DNA of 64,000 nucleotides. Origin: Micromonospora tarapacensis. GTDB taxonomy: Bacteria > Actinomycetota > Actinomycetes > Mycobacteriales > Micromonosporaceae. Under the pieces are notes generated by a model. It ran no database searches, was not told where the DNA came from, and saw nothing but the letters and a program-made list of their open reading frames with translations. Shown here one piece after another: positions 15,356-24,133 of the stretch; the first letter of the stretch is position 1, and every line of letters starts with the position of its first letter. The position numbers and the translations under genes were made by a program. The stretch covers positions 2,653,324 to 2,717,323 of the forward strand of contig NZ_JAHCDI010000004.1 of assembly GCF_019697375.1 (NCBI RefSeq), written 5' to 3'.

Positions 15356-17329
15356 TCAGGGGAACGGGTGCGGGACGGTCCGAATGTCCTGGTCGGCCAA
15401 GTCGCTTGTGCGCAGGCCGGCCCGCCGCGGCGCGGTGCGCAGCCGAGGCATCTGCAGGGCCCGTTGCCTGGTCCAGCCGAAGTCGATCGGCAGCAGGCCG
15501 GGGACGATCGTCGACACCGTGTGCAGGCCCATCCGGCGCTGTTCCGGGGTGGTCTGGTCGACCACGATCACGTCGTATCCGGCCCGTTCCAGCTCGTGCT
15601 GGCAGGCACGGAGGTCGAGCAGGAGGTCTCGGGAGTCCGGGTCGCCGGGGGGACGGATGTCCTGGATCGCGCAGTGGCCGGCCGGTTCGAGGTAGTTGCA
15701 AGCGTGTTCGGTCATCCGTGGCAGGCCGAACAGTTGGGGGTGGTCGCCCAGGTTGGCGCAGAGGGTGTAGTCGTCCGCCATGGCGTCGAGCTCGCCCCAG
15801 CGCTCGTTGACCTGCCGGGACAGGTGGGGAATGTAGGTGAGCACCTCCGATAGCGCACCCTCGACGGCCGTCTCCGGGTTGAGGCTGGCGCCGGCGGCGA
15901 AGGAGAGGGCGCCCGCGCCGCCGTCGCGGCGGACCGCGAGGCCGGTGACGACGGGTACGGCCAGGTCGACGCGGCTGTCGAAGGCGTGCACGTCGTACCC
16001 GCGGAAGGCCGCTCGGTCCACCATGGCGCGGACGGCGGGGCTGCGGCACGAGTCGAGGTCGATCTCGGTGAGCGCCAGGTTGCCGTACCAGCCGAGCAGG
16101 AAAGCGTCGCGTTCGATGAGTTCGAGCAGACCGAAGAGGATCGCCTCCTCCAGGCAGCTGCCGATCGCGCAGCCGTTGGAGGATTCGTAGACGAAGTTGT
16201 CGGCGGCCTGCCCGGAGGCGTAGTACGTGAGGCGGGCTGGCACGAGCACGGGCCGGTTGTCACGCAGGGAGTAACCCCACACCCACGGGATCGGTCGGTC
16301 CGGGGCGAACGGTTCGACCATCGGGTCGGTCCGGTACGTCTGCGCCGAGTACTCCCCGCAGCTACGCGGGTCGAGCGCGGTGTCCCCGAGGTCGGTGTAC
16401 GCGGCGACGATCGGGTCGGCCCGGCGTCGCTGGTGGGTGCCGGCGTACCGTTCGAGCCCCTCCAGATACGCGAGGTCCTTGCTGGTGCGGAAGGAGCTGG
16501 CCTGCCCACTCCAGCTGAAGTTGACGAGCCCGGCGTACCCGCGGATGAAGACGCTGCCGGTGACCGGGGAGGTGGTGGGCGAGGTGACGTCGAGCCAGGT
16601 TCCGGCGCCCAGGCTGCCGCAGACCGGGTTGGCCATCGCCCCGGTGGCCAGCGGGTATGACGTTGTCGAGGTGAGCCGGTAGCTCTCCGGGTCCGGCTTG
16701 GGGCGGGACACCAGGTCGAGGGTGGCAAGTTGCGGGGTGGCCTCTTCCAGCGGCGCGCAGTTGGGGCAGAGCGGATCGGTGAGCAGCGGGAAGGTCAGCA
16801 CGTGCAGCGTCTGGAGGTCGATCCGGGTGACCTGTGGCAAGCTGAGGTCGGCAGTGGCGTGCCAGCCGCCGGCGGCCCGCCGGCCGACGGCCCCGGATCG
16901 GCCGAGGACGGCCGCCTGGTACACCGACCAGACGGCGTCCACGACGTAGTCCGGGACGACCGGCCAGGTGCCGGCCGGGATGACGGTCCGGCCGTGTTCG
17001 AGGGCCTCTCGTTCCGATCTGGTCCGCAATCGCTGCCACCGCATCGCAAGGCACTGGCCGCAGGCCTGGGCGTCGGAGACGCCACCCCACGGGCCGATGA
17101 GTACGGCCTGGGCGCTGAGATGCACGTCCGCGACGCCGCGTACGGGTGCGAGGCGGGTGGCGGGCGCACCGAACACGTCGATCGCGCCGACGGTCTGCAC
17201 CGCCGGGCCGGGGCCGTTTGAGGCGTCCCCGACGTCACGCCGGAACCGGTCGGTGAGCGCTTGCTGCAGGGTCAGCCGGGCGAACTCCAACGGGATGGGG
17301 CGAGTGTCGGCTCGCGTCGTCGTGCTCAC
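15356..17329 (-). CDS. YcaO cyclodehydratase 1 (azoline-forming, TOMM type)
   Basis: ATP-dependent enzyme that cyclises Cys/Ser/Thr of the precursor to azolines. The frame is open far upstream, but GTG 17329 overlaps the permease stop as GTGA and is the natural start, giving 657 residues. The N-terminal third has paired cysteines CGQC (about 90-93) and CPNC (about 188-191), like the zinc-binding partner domain fused in such enzymes. The YcaO half carries SSNGCAIGSCLEEAI and ELIERDAFLLGWY with the ATP/Mg ligands. The C-terminus PHPFP matches the proline-rich end typical of azoline-forming YcaO proteins. It is the last gene of the operon. About half its features match YcaO 2, so the pair are diverged paralogues. 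Confidence 0.88.
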   Translation of the reverse strand: MSTTTRADTRPIPLEFARLTLQQALTDRFRRDVGDASNGPGPAVQTVGAIDVFGAPATRLAPVRGVADVHLSAQAVLIGPWGGVSDAQACGQCLAMRWQRLRTRSEREALEHGRTVIPAGTWPVVPDYVVDAVWSVYQAAVLGRSGAVGRRAAGGWHATADLSLPQVTRIDLQTLHVLTFPLLTDPLCPNCAPLEEATPQLATLDLVSRPKPDPESYRLTSTTSYPLATGAMANPVCGSLGAGTWLDVTSPTTSPVTGSVFIRGYAGLVNFSWSGQASSFRTSKDLAYLEGLERYAGTHQRRRADPIVAAYTDLGDTALDPRSCGEYSAQTYRTDPMVEPFAPDRPIPWVWGYSLRDNRPVLVPARLTYYASGQAADNFVYESSNGCAIGSCLEEAILFGLLELIERDAFLLGWYGNLALTEIDLDSCRSPAVRAMVDRAAFRGYDVHAFDSRVDLAVPVVTGLAVRRDGGAGALSFAAGASLNPETAVEGALSEVLTYIPHLSRQVNERWGELDAMADDYTLCANLGDHPQLFGLPRMTEHACNYLEPAGHCAIQDIRPPGDPDSRDLLLDLRACQHELERAGYDVIVVDQTTPEQRRMGLHTVSTIVPGLLPIDFGWTRQRALQMPRLRTAPRRAGLRTSDLADQDIRTVPHPFP

Positions 17330-18081
17330 GAGTTGTTGCTCCAGCGAAAGGTCCTCACCGCGAGGCAGCCGAAGACGACGGTGAACCCGGCCAGGGCCGC
17401 GCTGCTCAGGCCGATGGTCGCGAGGTCGCCGCTGCCGGTGAGGGCGGTCGAGATGCCGTCGTTCATGTAGCGCAGCGGCAGGGCTCGGGAGATGTTCTGC
17501 AGCCACGTGGGCATGAGATCGATCGGCAGGAACGAGCCCGACAGGAACGCCATCGGCACCATGATCGAGTTGGCGATGGCGGCGACGGCCTCGGGGGTGT
17601 TGGCGCGGGATCCGACGACGACGCCCATGGACAGGAACGCCGTGACACCGAGCAACAGCACGGGCAGGGCGAGCGGCCAACTGCCGGCGAGGCTGAGGCC
17701 GAACACCGGCAGCAGGGCCACGCCGACGAACAGCACGGCCTGCACCAGGCCGATCACCAGCGCGCCGGTGTATCGCGAGGCGAGCACCGTGGTCAGCGGT
17801 GTGGGCGTCATCCGGATCAGGCGCAGGATGTCGTCGTTGCGCCACTGCATGAGCGTGAACGCGATGCCGAAGAGGGCGGCGTTGCCGACGCCCCAGGAGA
17901 GCACGCCGGGTGCGATGTAGTCGATGTAGTTACGCCCGGAGCCCTCCACCTCCTGCCCCGCGAAGATCAGGCCGAAGACCACCAGGAAGAGCAGCGGGAA
18001 GGCGAAGGTGAAGAACACTGTGGTCTTGTCGCGTACGGATGCCTTGTAGTTGGCCGTGCCCAGCGCGGCGAATGCGATCAT
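17326..18081 (-). CDS. ABC-2 type transporter permease
   Basis: Membrane half of an exporter, probably for the RiPP or for self-protection. 251 residues from ATG 18081, which overlaps the ATPase stop as ATGA. About six hydrophobic segments are seen, for example FFTFAFPLLFLVVFGLIFAG, GALVIGLVQAVLFVGVALLP and ALPVLLLGVTAFLSMGVVVG, with the conserved ABC-2 stretch MVPMAFLSGSFLPIDLMPTW. Its stop overlaps the GTG of YcaO 1. The longer frame up to 18777 is shadow sequence over the ATPase gene. Confidence 0.88.
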   Translation of the reverse strand: MIAFAALGTANYKASVRDKTTVFFTFAFPLLFLVVFGLIFAGQEVEGSGRNYIDYIAPGVLSWGVGNAALFGIAFTLMQWRNDDILRLIRMTPTPLTTVLASRYTGALVIGLVQAVLFVGVALLPVFGLSLAGSWPLALPVLLLGVTAFLSMGVVVGSRANTPEAVAAIANSIMVPMAFLSGSFLPIDLMPTWLQNISRALPLRYMNDGISTALTGSGDLATIGLSSAALAGFTVVFGCLAVRTFRWSNNS

Positions 18082-19046
18082 GAGCGCGTCTCCGATCCGG
18101 TGAGTTCCAGGTAGACGTCCTCGAGGGTGGCGGTGCGGGTCTGCACCTCGTCGAGGCCGATGAGGTCGCCGACGGCCGCCAGGGTGGCGCCGGCCGTGCT
18201 GGTCTCCAGCACCACGGAGCCCCCCTCGACGGTGACCCGGATGACGCCGGGAAGAGCCCCGGCCTGGTCGGTGGAGAGCTGGCCGACCGGCACCATGACG
18301 CGGGTGGGTACGTGCGCCGCGCCGACGAGCCGGTGCGGGGTGTCGAGCGCGATGACGGCGCCGGAGACGACGATGGCGACGCGATCGCAGAGCGCCTCGG
18401 CCTCGTCGAGGTGGTGGGTGGTGTAGACGATCGTGCGGCCCTGCGCCTTCAGCTCGCGCAGCACCTGCCACAGGTCGCGGCGAGCCTGCGTGTCGAGCGC
18501 CGCGGTGGGCTCGTCGAGGAAGACCAGCTCCGGCTCGTGGATGAGGGCGCCGGCGATGGCGAGCCGCTGCCGCTGACCGCCGGAGAGATCCCCGACCCGC
18601 TTGTCCGCCTCCCCCCTCAGCCCGACCAGCTTCAGGGCGGGGCCGGCCGCCGTGGCCGGCAGTCCGTACAGGGCTGCCACCGTCGCAAGGTGCTCGCGGG
18701 CCGTCAGCCGGGCGAAGAACGCGCTCTTCTGCGTCTGCAACCCGAGGCGGGGCAGCAGTGCCACGTTGCGGGGCCACGGGGGCATCCCGAGCACCTCGAT
18801 GGTGCCGGCGTCCGCCTGGCGCAGGCCCTCCATGATCTCGATCAGGGTCGTCTTGCCGGCGCCGTTGGGGCCGAGGATGCCGAAGAACTCTCCCCGTCGG
18901 ATGGTCAGCGAGATGCCGTCGACGGCCTGCACGTCGCCGTAGCGCTTCCGGACGCTGTCCAACACGACGGCCGACTCCGTGCCTGCCTCCACGATGGATT
19001 CCTCACTGCTCAGTGTCGACGATTCGAAGGCGTGCGTCGTGGTCAT
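18078..19046 (-). CDS. ABC transporter ATP-binding protein (DrrA/NatA-like)
   Basis: ATPase partner of the adjacent ABC-2 permease. 322 residues from ATG 19046, overlapping the end of the M50 frame by 4 bp. It has Walker A GPNGAGKTTLIEIMEGL, Q-loop LGLQTQKSAFF, signature LSGGQRQRLAIAGAL, Walker B LVFLDEPTAALD and switch His in VYTTHHLDE. The C-terminal ~90 residues form the small extra domain common in antibiotic-exporting ABC-2 systems. Placement between processing protease and permease supports export of the modified peptide. No separate immunity gene is obvious, so this pair may also provide self-resistance. Confidence 0.9.
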   Translation of the reverse strand: MTTTHAFESSTLSSEESIVEAGTESAVVLDSVRKRYGDVQAVDGISLTIRRGEFFGILGPNGAGKTTLIEIMEGLRQADAGTIEVLGMPPWPRNVALLPRLGLQTQKSAFFARLTAREHLATVAALYGLPATAAGPALKLVGLRGEADKRVGDLSGGQRQRLAIAGALIHEPELVFLDEPTAALDTQARRDLWQVLRELKAQGRTIVYTTHHLDEAEALCDRVAIVVSGAVIALDTPHRLVGAAHVPTRVMVPVGQLSTDQAGALPGVIRVTVEGGSVVLETSTAGATLAAVGDLIGLDEVQTRTATLEDVYLELTGSETRS

Positions 19047-20277
19047 TTCTGGACCTCTCCTCTGCGGCCGTCGGCCGGCTTGCGGGTCCCCGTGAACGAC
19101 GTGCGAGGCACCACGAAGACCATCCCGATCAGTACGGCCAGTCCGGCCGAGATGGCCCCGGCGACCGGCCCGAAGTGGGCGGTGGCAACACGTTGCGCGA
19201 CCAACGCGACGATCGTCACGATGCTCACGACCAGAGCCGTCCCGCCCAGGGCGTACGCGCAATAGGCGATCCGGGCGGCCCGGGGGTATCCCGCCAGGCC
19301 CGGGCCGCGGCCGACCATGCCGGCCAGCGCCCGGCCGGCGAAGCGCCGGCTGCCACTGGCGTAACGCAGCATGCCCAGCGAGTGGGCGAGCATCTTGTAA
19401 CCGTCCATCGGTGGCAGCGGCAGCAGGAACAGCGCGGCCTGGGCGAGCCCCAGCAGCAGGAACGCGCCGAGCAGCGCCCGGGCCGGTTCGCCCGCCGGCA
19501 GCAACAGCCAGGCCGGCAGCACCGGCAGCAGCAACAGCAGGTTCACCAGAATGCCGGCCGACGCGGTCGTCACCTGCTGCCGGCGGGTTCGCAGGAACAG
19601 GTAGTCGTCGACTCGGCAGTACATGACGACCATGGGCAGCTGCCAGCGGATCCCGATCTCGCCAACCGTGCCGCCGAAGTGGTGCGCCACCACGCCGTGC
19701 CCAAGCTCGTGCAGGCCCATGGTGACCCACAGCGCGGTGGCGACCGCCATCAGCGCGAACGGGTCGTCGAGCACCCGGGCGGTGTCGGCGACCAGAGCCG
19801 GCCCGTGCCACATCACAGCGGCCAGCATCAGCAGAATCGCCGCGCACGCGGGGACGAGGAATCCGCCCCGGAATGTGAACCCGAAGAAGCGGTGCAGGCT
19901 GGCCGTGGTGGCCGTGGCGTCACTGACCAGCCGCAGCGAGCCGCCGAGGAGTTTGCGCCGGGCCGCCGGCGGCGGATCGACCGCCGGCGCCGGGCACCCT
20001 CGATGAGGCCCCGGGCGGCCAGCAGCCCGAGCAGCTGCTGCCAGGCGGCCGACCCGAGCGAACGACCGAAGGTGCGGCCGTACGCCTCAGCGATCTCCTC
20101 ACGCGACGTCACCCCGTCGAGCCGAACGAGGACGAAGTGCTCCTTCACCCCGATCTCGAACGTCTTGTCCGCAGCCGGATCCCGCACCAGGTGCACCGAC
20201 GTAGCGTCACGCAGGTACCGCCCGCTGATCTGGATGTCGGCGCGCACCGCCGGCCCGGCGGCGACGGCGGTGGTCAT
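19043..20277 (-). pseudogene. PqqD-like plus M50 metalloprotease membrane protein, frameshifted
   Basis: In RiPP clusters such PqqD-M50 fusions are thought to bind the leader and cut or help export it. The first frame, from ATG 20277 (ATGA overlap with the LanB-C stop), encodes a PqqD-like winged helix (RYLRDATSVHLVRD, FVLVRLDGVTSREEIAEAY). It then turns into Arg-rich nonsense near 19995. The correct continuation lies one base off (VDPPPAARRKLLGGSLRLV) and leads into ILLMLAAVMWHG and the ORF ending at 19043. That part has the zinc motif HELGH about 40 residues in, several membrane helices and the second motif PPMDGYK. A single-base indel in a GGC/CGG-rich tract between 19980 and 20000 explains both halves. 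Sequence error is possible. Confidence 0.75.
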
Positions 20278-21332
20278 GCCCGCTCGCCATGCTCGCGCAG
20301 CGCCCGGCCCAGCATGTACGACAGGTACGCCTCGTCGGTGATCGTGACGTGCAGCCGGTTGTTGGTCATGTGCATGTACGGCGACAGCAGCAGCGGCAGC
20401 GAGGTCTGCGGGTCGGTGGGGATCTCGTCGCGGGTGTCGTCCCAGGAACGGAACACGAGCTGCCCGCGCTCGGTCAGCTCGGCGGCCCGACGGCGCAGCT
20501 CAAGGCAGTGTTCGGCCCAGCCGCGCAGCAGCCCGGGTAGGTCTTGGCCCCCGGTGGTCCGCAGCGAATGCCGGATCTCGGCGAAACGCCGGCCGATCTC
20601 GGCGCCCGTCGCGGCGTACTGCTGCTGGTATTCGTCGTCGCCCGCGTAGTTGGTGTCCGGGAACGCGCTGCGCCAGAACTTGTGGTAACGGTTCAGATAG
20701 TCGACGAGGTCGTCGGTGTCCGGCAGGAAGCACGCCGACATCACCATCATCAGCTGCGCCGACGTGCCGAGCAGCACGGTGCGCAGGTGCAGATTCTTCG
20801 TGCGGATGGCGTCGACGACCATCTCGCTCGAGTGCGCGAAGTGCCACTCGGCGAGTTCGATCCCGGCTGCGCCGCCGTACTTGCCGTACTCCGGCTCGTA
20901 CGCCTCGTAGCTGTAGGTGTTGTTCTCGCGCAGGTTCATCCGGCCGTCGCCACGCAGGTAGCTGGATTTCTCGTCGGCGGAGAACTCCATGTCGAACAGG
21001 GAGTTGTAGAAGTCCTCCAGGAACCCGGCGTCGACCTGGTACAGCGCCGGCCGGACCCGCAGGTACTCGGTAATGGCCGCCTCCGCTCGCCGCTTCACCT
21101 CGGCGGTGGCGGCCACGGTCACCGGCTTGAGCCGCAGCCGTACGTGCGGACCCTCCAGCCAGTAGTTGATGAAGAAGTGGCCGGCGATCAGCCCGTCGGC
21201 CTGGAGCCCGCCGATCAGCGGACGCACGCACTGCACGAGCAGCGGCTGCGGGTTGGCCGCGTAGTAGATGTGGATGGCCTGCCACTCGCCGGCTGCCACG
21301 TCCGTCACGGGGTCGATGAGGGTCTGCGTCAT
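20274..21332 (-). CDS. LanB C-terminal / thiopeptide-type protein (probable glutamate elimination)
   Basis: 352-residue member of the SpaB-C/thiopep_ocin family. In characterised systems these proteins either eliminate glutamate to give Dha/Dhb, or form the pyridine ring of thiopeptides by [4+2] cycloaddition. The N-terminal signature IHIYYAANPQPLLVQCVRPL then FFINYWLEGPHVRLRLKP is clear, and the C-terminus SPYMHMTNNRLHVTITDEAY is typical. ATG 21332 overlaps the previous stop as ATGA; the frame to 21800 is shadow. It is the only such protein in the window and directly follows the glutamylation enzyme, so I favour the elimination role, as in goadsporin-type clusters. A cycloaddition role cannot be excluded from sequence. 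Confidence 0.82.
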   Translation of the reverse strand: MTQTLIDPVTDVAAGEWQAIHIYYAANPQPLLVQCVRPLIGGLQADGLIAGHFFINYWLEGPHVRLRLKPVTVAATAEVKRRAEAAITEYLRVRPALYQVDAGFLEDFYNSLFDMEFSADEKSSYLRGDGRMNLRENNTYSYEAYEPEYGKYGGAAGIELAEWHFAHSSEMVVDAIRTKNLHLRTVLLGTSAQLMMVMSACFLPDTDDLVDYLNRYHKFWRSAFPDTNYAGDDEYQQQYAATGAEIGRRFAEIRHSLRTTGGQDLPGLLRGWAEHCLELRRRAAELTERGQLVFRSWDDTRDEIPTDPQTSLPLLLSPYMHMTNNRLHVTITDEAYLSYMLGRALREHGERA

Positions 21333-22363
21333 GGCTGCCCGTCCTGTCGCGTCGCGGGGGGAAGGATCGAAGGGGAACGGAGGGTCTCGACGGCCAGCTC
21401 GGCGACGTGTTCGCCGCGGCTGGACCGCACGTGCAGCGCGTCCTCGTCGGGCAGCATCTCCCGGAACACCACCCGCGCTCCCGGGCTCTGCAGCAGTCCG
21501 TCGAGGGCGTACAGGGAGAGGTAACTGGTGAAGTCCACGTACTGCGGCTTGCCGCTGCGCGATCGGCCGTCCCCGGCGGTCTCGGTGACCGTGGCGAACG
21601 TGCGGTCCGGCAGGCCGTGCGTCCGCCGCCAGCGCTGCCAGGCCAGGAACCAGTCCTCGTCGGCGACCTGCGGCGACAGCCGAGGCAGGTCCTGGCCGGC
21701 GACGGTCCAGGCCCGACGGCTCAACACCAGGTTGCGATGGCGCACCCGTGGCCGGTGCCGCACCCCGTCGCGCGGCTCCGCCTCGGGCACTCCGCCCCAC
21801 AGGTTCACCGGGGCCAGCGCCGTCGGCGACAGCAGCAGCAGGGTCCGGGGGATCTCCGGAAGCGCCAGCGGCACCAGGTAGCCGAGGTAGACCGGGATGA
21901 CCTCACGGCCCAGCCGGTGTGACCGCAGCACCAGGCGTTCCTCGGCCACGTCGTGCTCCAGGTAGAGATCGTCGAGGTGGAGTTGGTCCTCGGCCGGCAC
22001 GGAGCTGGTCTCGCCCGGGCAGACGATCTGGTAGCGGGTCAGCCGACCGTGCAGGTTGAGGTTGGTGACCACCGCGCCACCGGTGATCTCCGCGAGGACC
22101 GCGCCGTCCGGTTCGATCTCCCCCGCCTGCCGCAGCAGCTGTTGCGCCAGCCCGTCCGGCTCCAGCTCGTCCGGCGGGGCGTCGAAGCAGTGCGTGAAAC
22201 GGCTGAACGGGAAGGACAACCCGCCGTACGACTGGTTCAGGACCGCGACCGGGTCATCGGGCCGGTCCGCGAGCTGGACGAAGTGGCTCTGCGGGGCGAA
22301 CCGGGTGGTCACCGGGGTCAGGTGCGCGGCGACGGCGTCGATCGTCGCCTCGTCGAGCCGCAC
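21329..22363 (-). CDS. LanB-like glutamylation enzyme, C-terminal part (second frame)
   Basis: 344 residues that continue the Lant_dehydr_N fold: SYGGLSFPFSRFTHCF, then VIPVYLGYLVPLALPEIPR and LLSPTALAPVNLWGG. On its own this is only the second part of the tRNA-Glu-dependent enzyme that activates Ser/Thr. It starts at a GTG (22363) inside the last 46 bp of the upstream frame, with only GGGGAG touching the start, which is poor spacing. Reading across a one-base shift at the G4 run (minus strand, 22369-22366) joins the two parts as AGEVRLDEATIDAV, exactly what the family needs there. I infer one gene of about 930 residues split by an indel, or less likely a true split or programmed -1 shift. 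Confidence 0.75.
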   Translation of the reverse strand: MRLDEATIDAVAAHLTPVTTRFAPQSHFVQLADRPDDPVAVLNQSYGGLSFPFSRFTHCFDAPPDELEPDGLAQQLLRQAGEIEPDGAVLAEITGGAVVTNLNLHGRLTRYQIVCPGETSSVPAEDQLHLDDLYLEHDVAEERLVLRSHRLGREVIPVYLGYLVPLALPEIPRTLLLLSPTALAPVNLWGGVPEAEPRDGVRHRPRVRHRNLVLSRRAWTVAGQDLPRLSPQVADEDWFLAWQRWRRTHGLPDRTFATVTETAGDGRSRSGKPQYVDFTSYLSLYALDGLLQSPGARVVFREMLPDEDALHVRSSRGEHVAELAVETLRSPSILPPATRQDGQP

Positions 22364-24108
22364 CTCCCCGCGTCCGCGGCCCCGGCCCAGACCGCGCGCA
22401 TCCGGACGACCAGCTCGCGGCGGGCGTCGTCGAGGGCCGTGATGCTGGGCAACCGCAGCCAGTTCACCTCCGGGACGTACTCGCCGTCCACGAACGACTT
22501 CGGGCGCCCGTTGAACGACAGGTACTGGTCGAAGAAGTCCTCGTGGAAGTCGTGCACCAACTTCAACAGGTCATCGCAGCGCCCGCCGCGGCCGTACCGG
22601 GCCAGGAAGTACCCGTTGAACGTGATGCGCTGGGGCAGGGTCACGTCGAAGGCCGGCAGGATCCGTTCCACCGACCGCAGCGAGTCCGCGAGCAGCCCGG
22701 ACCACGCCTGCCGGTCGAGCACGAGGTCGTCGACGCCGGCTCGGACGTCCTCGAACAGCAGTGTCCGGGGCAGCGTCGCGGCCTCGTCACCGAGGCTGGT
22801 CTGCAGCTCGTGCAGACTGGCGCGCAGCCGCCCGAGCAGCTCCCGCCGCTCGGCGTGACCCGCGAGCGCGTACCTGTCGACGTACGAGATCGGCTCGGTC
22901 AGCCCGTCGGCCAGCTCGTCCGCCCAGGGGCGTTCGATCGCCCGCAGGGCCTCCTGGAAATCGCGCAGCGGGTCACGGCTGTGTACGTCCGTCAGCAGCA
23001 ACGGGAACTGCAGCATGCCGAGTTGCAGGAGCGCGGCGAGGTACCTGTCGCACTCGTCGGCGCTCGCCCGCTCGGTGGCCCCGAGCCACTCGGTGAGCTG
23101 CCCGAACGACAGGCCCGGGGTGCTCTCCATCATCCGCAGCATGCGTTCGAGAACGCCCGTACGCTGCAGGAAGTAGAGCCGGTCGGAGGCCGCGTCGAAG
23201 GTCACCGCGGCGTTGTCGTCGCCCGTAGTGACCCAGCGGCGGACGAACCGCACGCGGTCTTCGTCGTTGCGCCATCCGGTGGCCGCCTGGACCGGCAGGT
23301 CGGCGCGACGCTGCGGGTCGGCCAGGACGAGTTCGGCGAGCCGACCCAGCACGACCACGTTCAGCCGGGGATGGCTGGACCAGTCGTCGGCCACGGCCAC
23401 CCGGTGCCCGGCGTCGGCGGCCTCGGCGAGCTGACCCACCCCGACCGCGGTGAACGTGCTGAACGGGCTCGGCTTGCACGCGGTCCGGTACAGGTAGGAC
23501 AGCACCGAGCGGGTGATCCGCCGCTCCTTCTTGCCGGGTCGGTCGGCGCGGCCGTCGATGAACGCGTCGAGCTGCGAATCCAGCGACGGCGAGGCGAGCA
23601 GCACACCTCGGCGCAGCCGGTCCTCGGCGGCCAGTTGGCGCAGCCGTCCGGTCGTGTCAGACACCTCCGTGCCGACGACTCGCCCACCTTCGGCGCGCAG
23701 GTCGTCGAACCTGCGCCGAGCCGCCAGCCAACTGGTGAGTTGCTCGGCGGTGGCGGGGTTCAGCCCGGCCAGCAGGGTGACGGCGGCAGCCGCGTCCTGG
23801 GGCAGCCGGTTGTTGAACACCTGTCGGCGCAGCCGCAGCAGCTGCCGGCGGACCAGGTCGTCGTCGTTGTCGTTGACCATGCCGTGGAGCAGGTCGCTGA
23901 GGTGGCTCGCCGACTCGGCCAGCGACTCCTCCTCCTGCAGCATCTCCTCGGCCCAGCGGCAGCTGTCCGGGCAGCGGAGGGTGCCGACGGTGGCCAGGGG
24001 GAGACCCGCGACCCGGGCCATCAGGCGGCTTTGCAGGGTCCAGCTGGTCTCCGTCGGTCTGCCGGCGAAAACTGCCGGTTGGAGGTCGGGTTCGGTGGTC
24101 AGGGTCAT
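22318..24108 (-). CDS. LanB-like glutamylation enzyme, N-terminal part (first frame)
   Basis: Class I lantibiotic-dehydratase-like protein that transfers glutamate from glutamyl-tRNA to Ser/Thr side chains of the precursor. I choose ATG 24108, with CGGAG 8 nt upstream; ATG 24147 is in frame but lacks a ribosome site. About 596 residues. The hallmark RTACKPSPFSTFTAVGVGQL lies near residue 200, and ITFNGYFLARYGRGGRCDDL with FHEDFFDQYLSF follow, as in the LanB N-terminal domain. The last residues (GRCGSTRRRSTPSPRT) are out-of-frame sequence after the G4 run at 22366-22369, and the true C-terminal part is the next ORF. It follows the dehydrogenase in the operon. Confidence 0.8.
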   Translation of the reverse strand: MTLTTEPDLQPAVFAGRPTETSWTLQSRLMARVAGLPLATVGTLRCPDSCRWAEEMLQEEESLAESASHLSDLLHGMVNDNDDDLVRRQLLRLRRQVFNNRLPQDAAAAVTLLAGLNPATAEQLTSWLAARRRFDDLRAEGGRVVGTEVSDTTGRLRQLAAEDRLRRGVLLASPSLDSQLDAFIDGRADRPGKKERRITRSVLSYLYRTACKPSPFSTFTAVGVGQLAEAADAGHRVAVADDWSSHPRLNVVVLGRLAELVLADPQRRADLPVQAATGWRNDEDRVRFVRRWVTTGDDNAAVTFDAASDRLYFLQRTGVLERMLRMMESTPGLSFGQLTEWLGATERASADECDRYLAALLQLGMLQFPLLLTDVHSRDPLRDFQEALRAIERPWADELADGLTEPISYVDRYALAGHAERRELLGRLRASLHELQTSLGDEAATLPRTLLFEDVRAGVDDLVLDRQAWSGLLADSLRSVERILPAFDVTLPQRITFNGYFLARYGRGGRCDDLLKLVHDFHEDFFDQYLSFNGRPKSFVDGEYVPEVNWLRLPSITALDDARRELVVRMRAVWAGAADAGRCGSTRRRSTPSPRT

Positions 24109-24133
24109 CACGGACTCCGTTCGACTCGATTGA

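Noticed and set aside
15356..17845. An 829-residue YcaO protein starting at 17845
   Set aside because: The first ~170 residues are antisense-free shadow over the permease gene; GTG 17329 overlapping the permease stop is the natural start.
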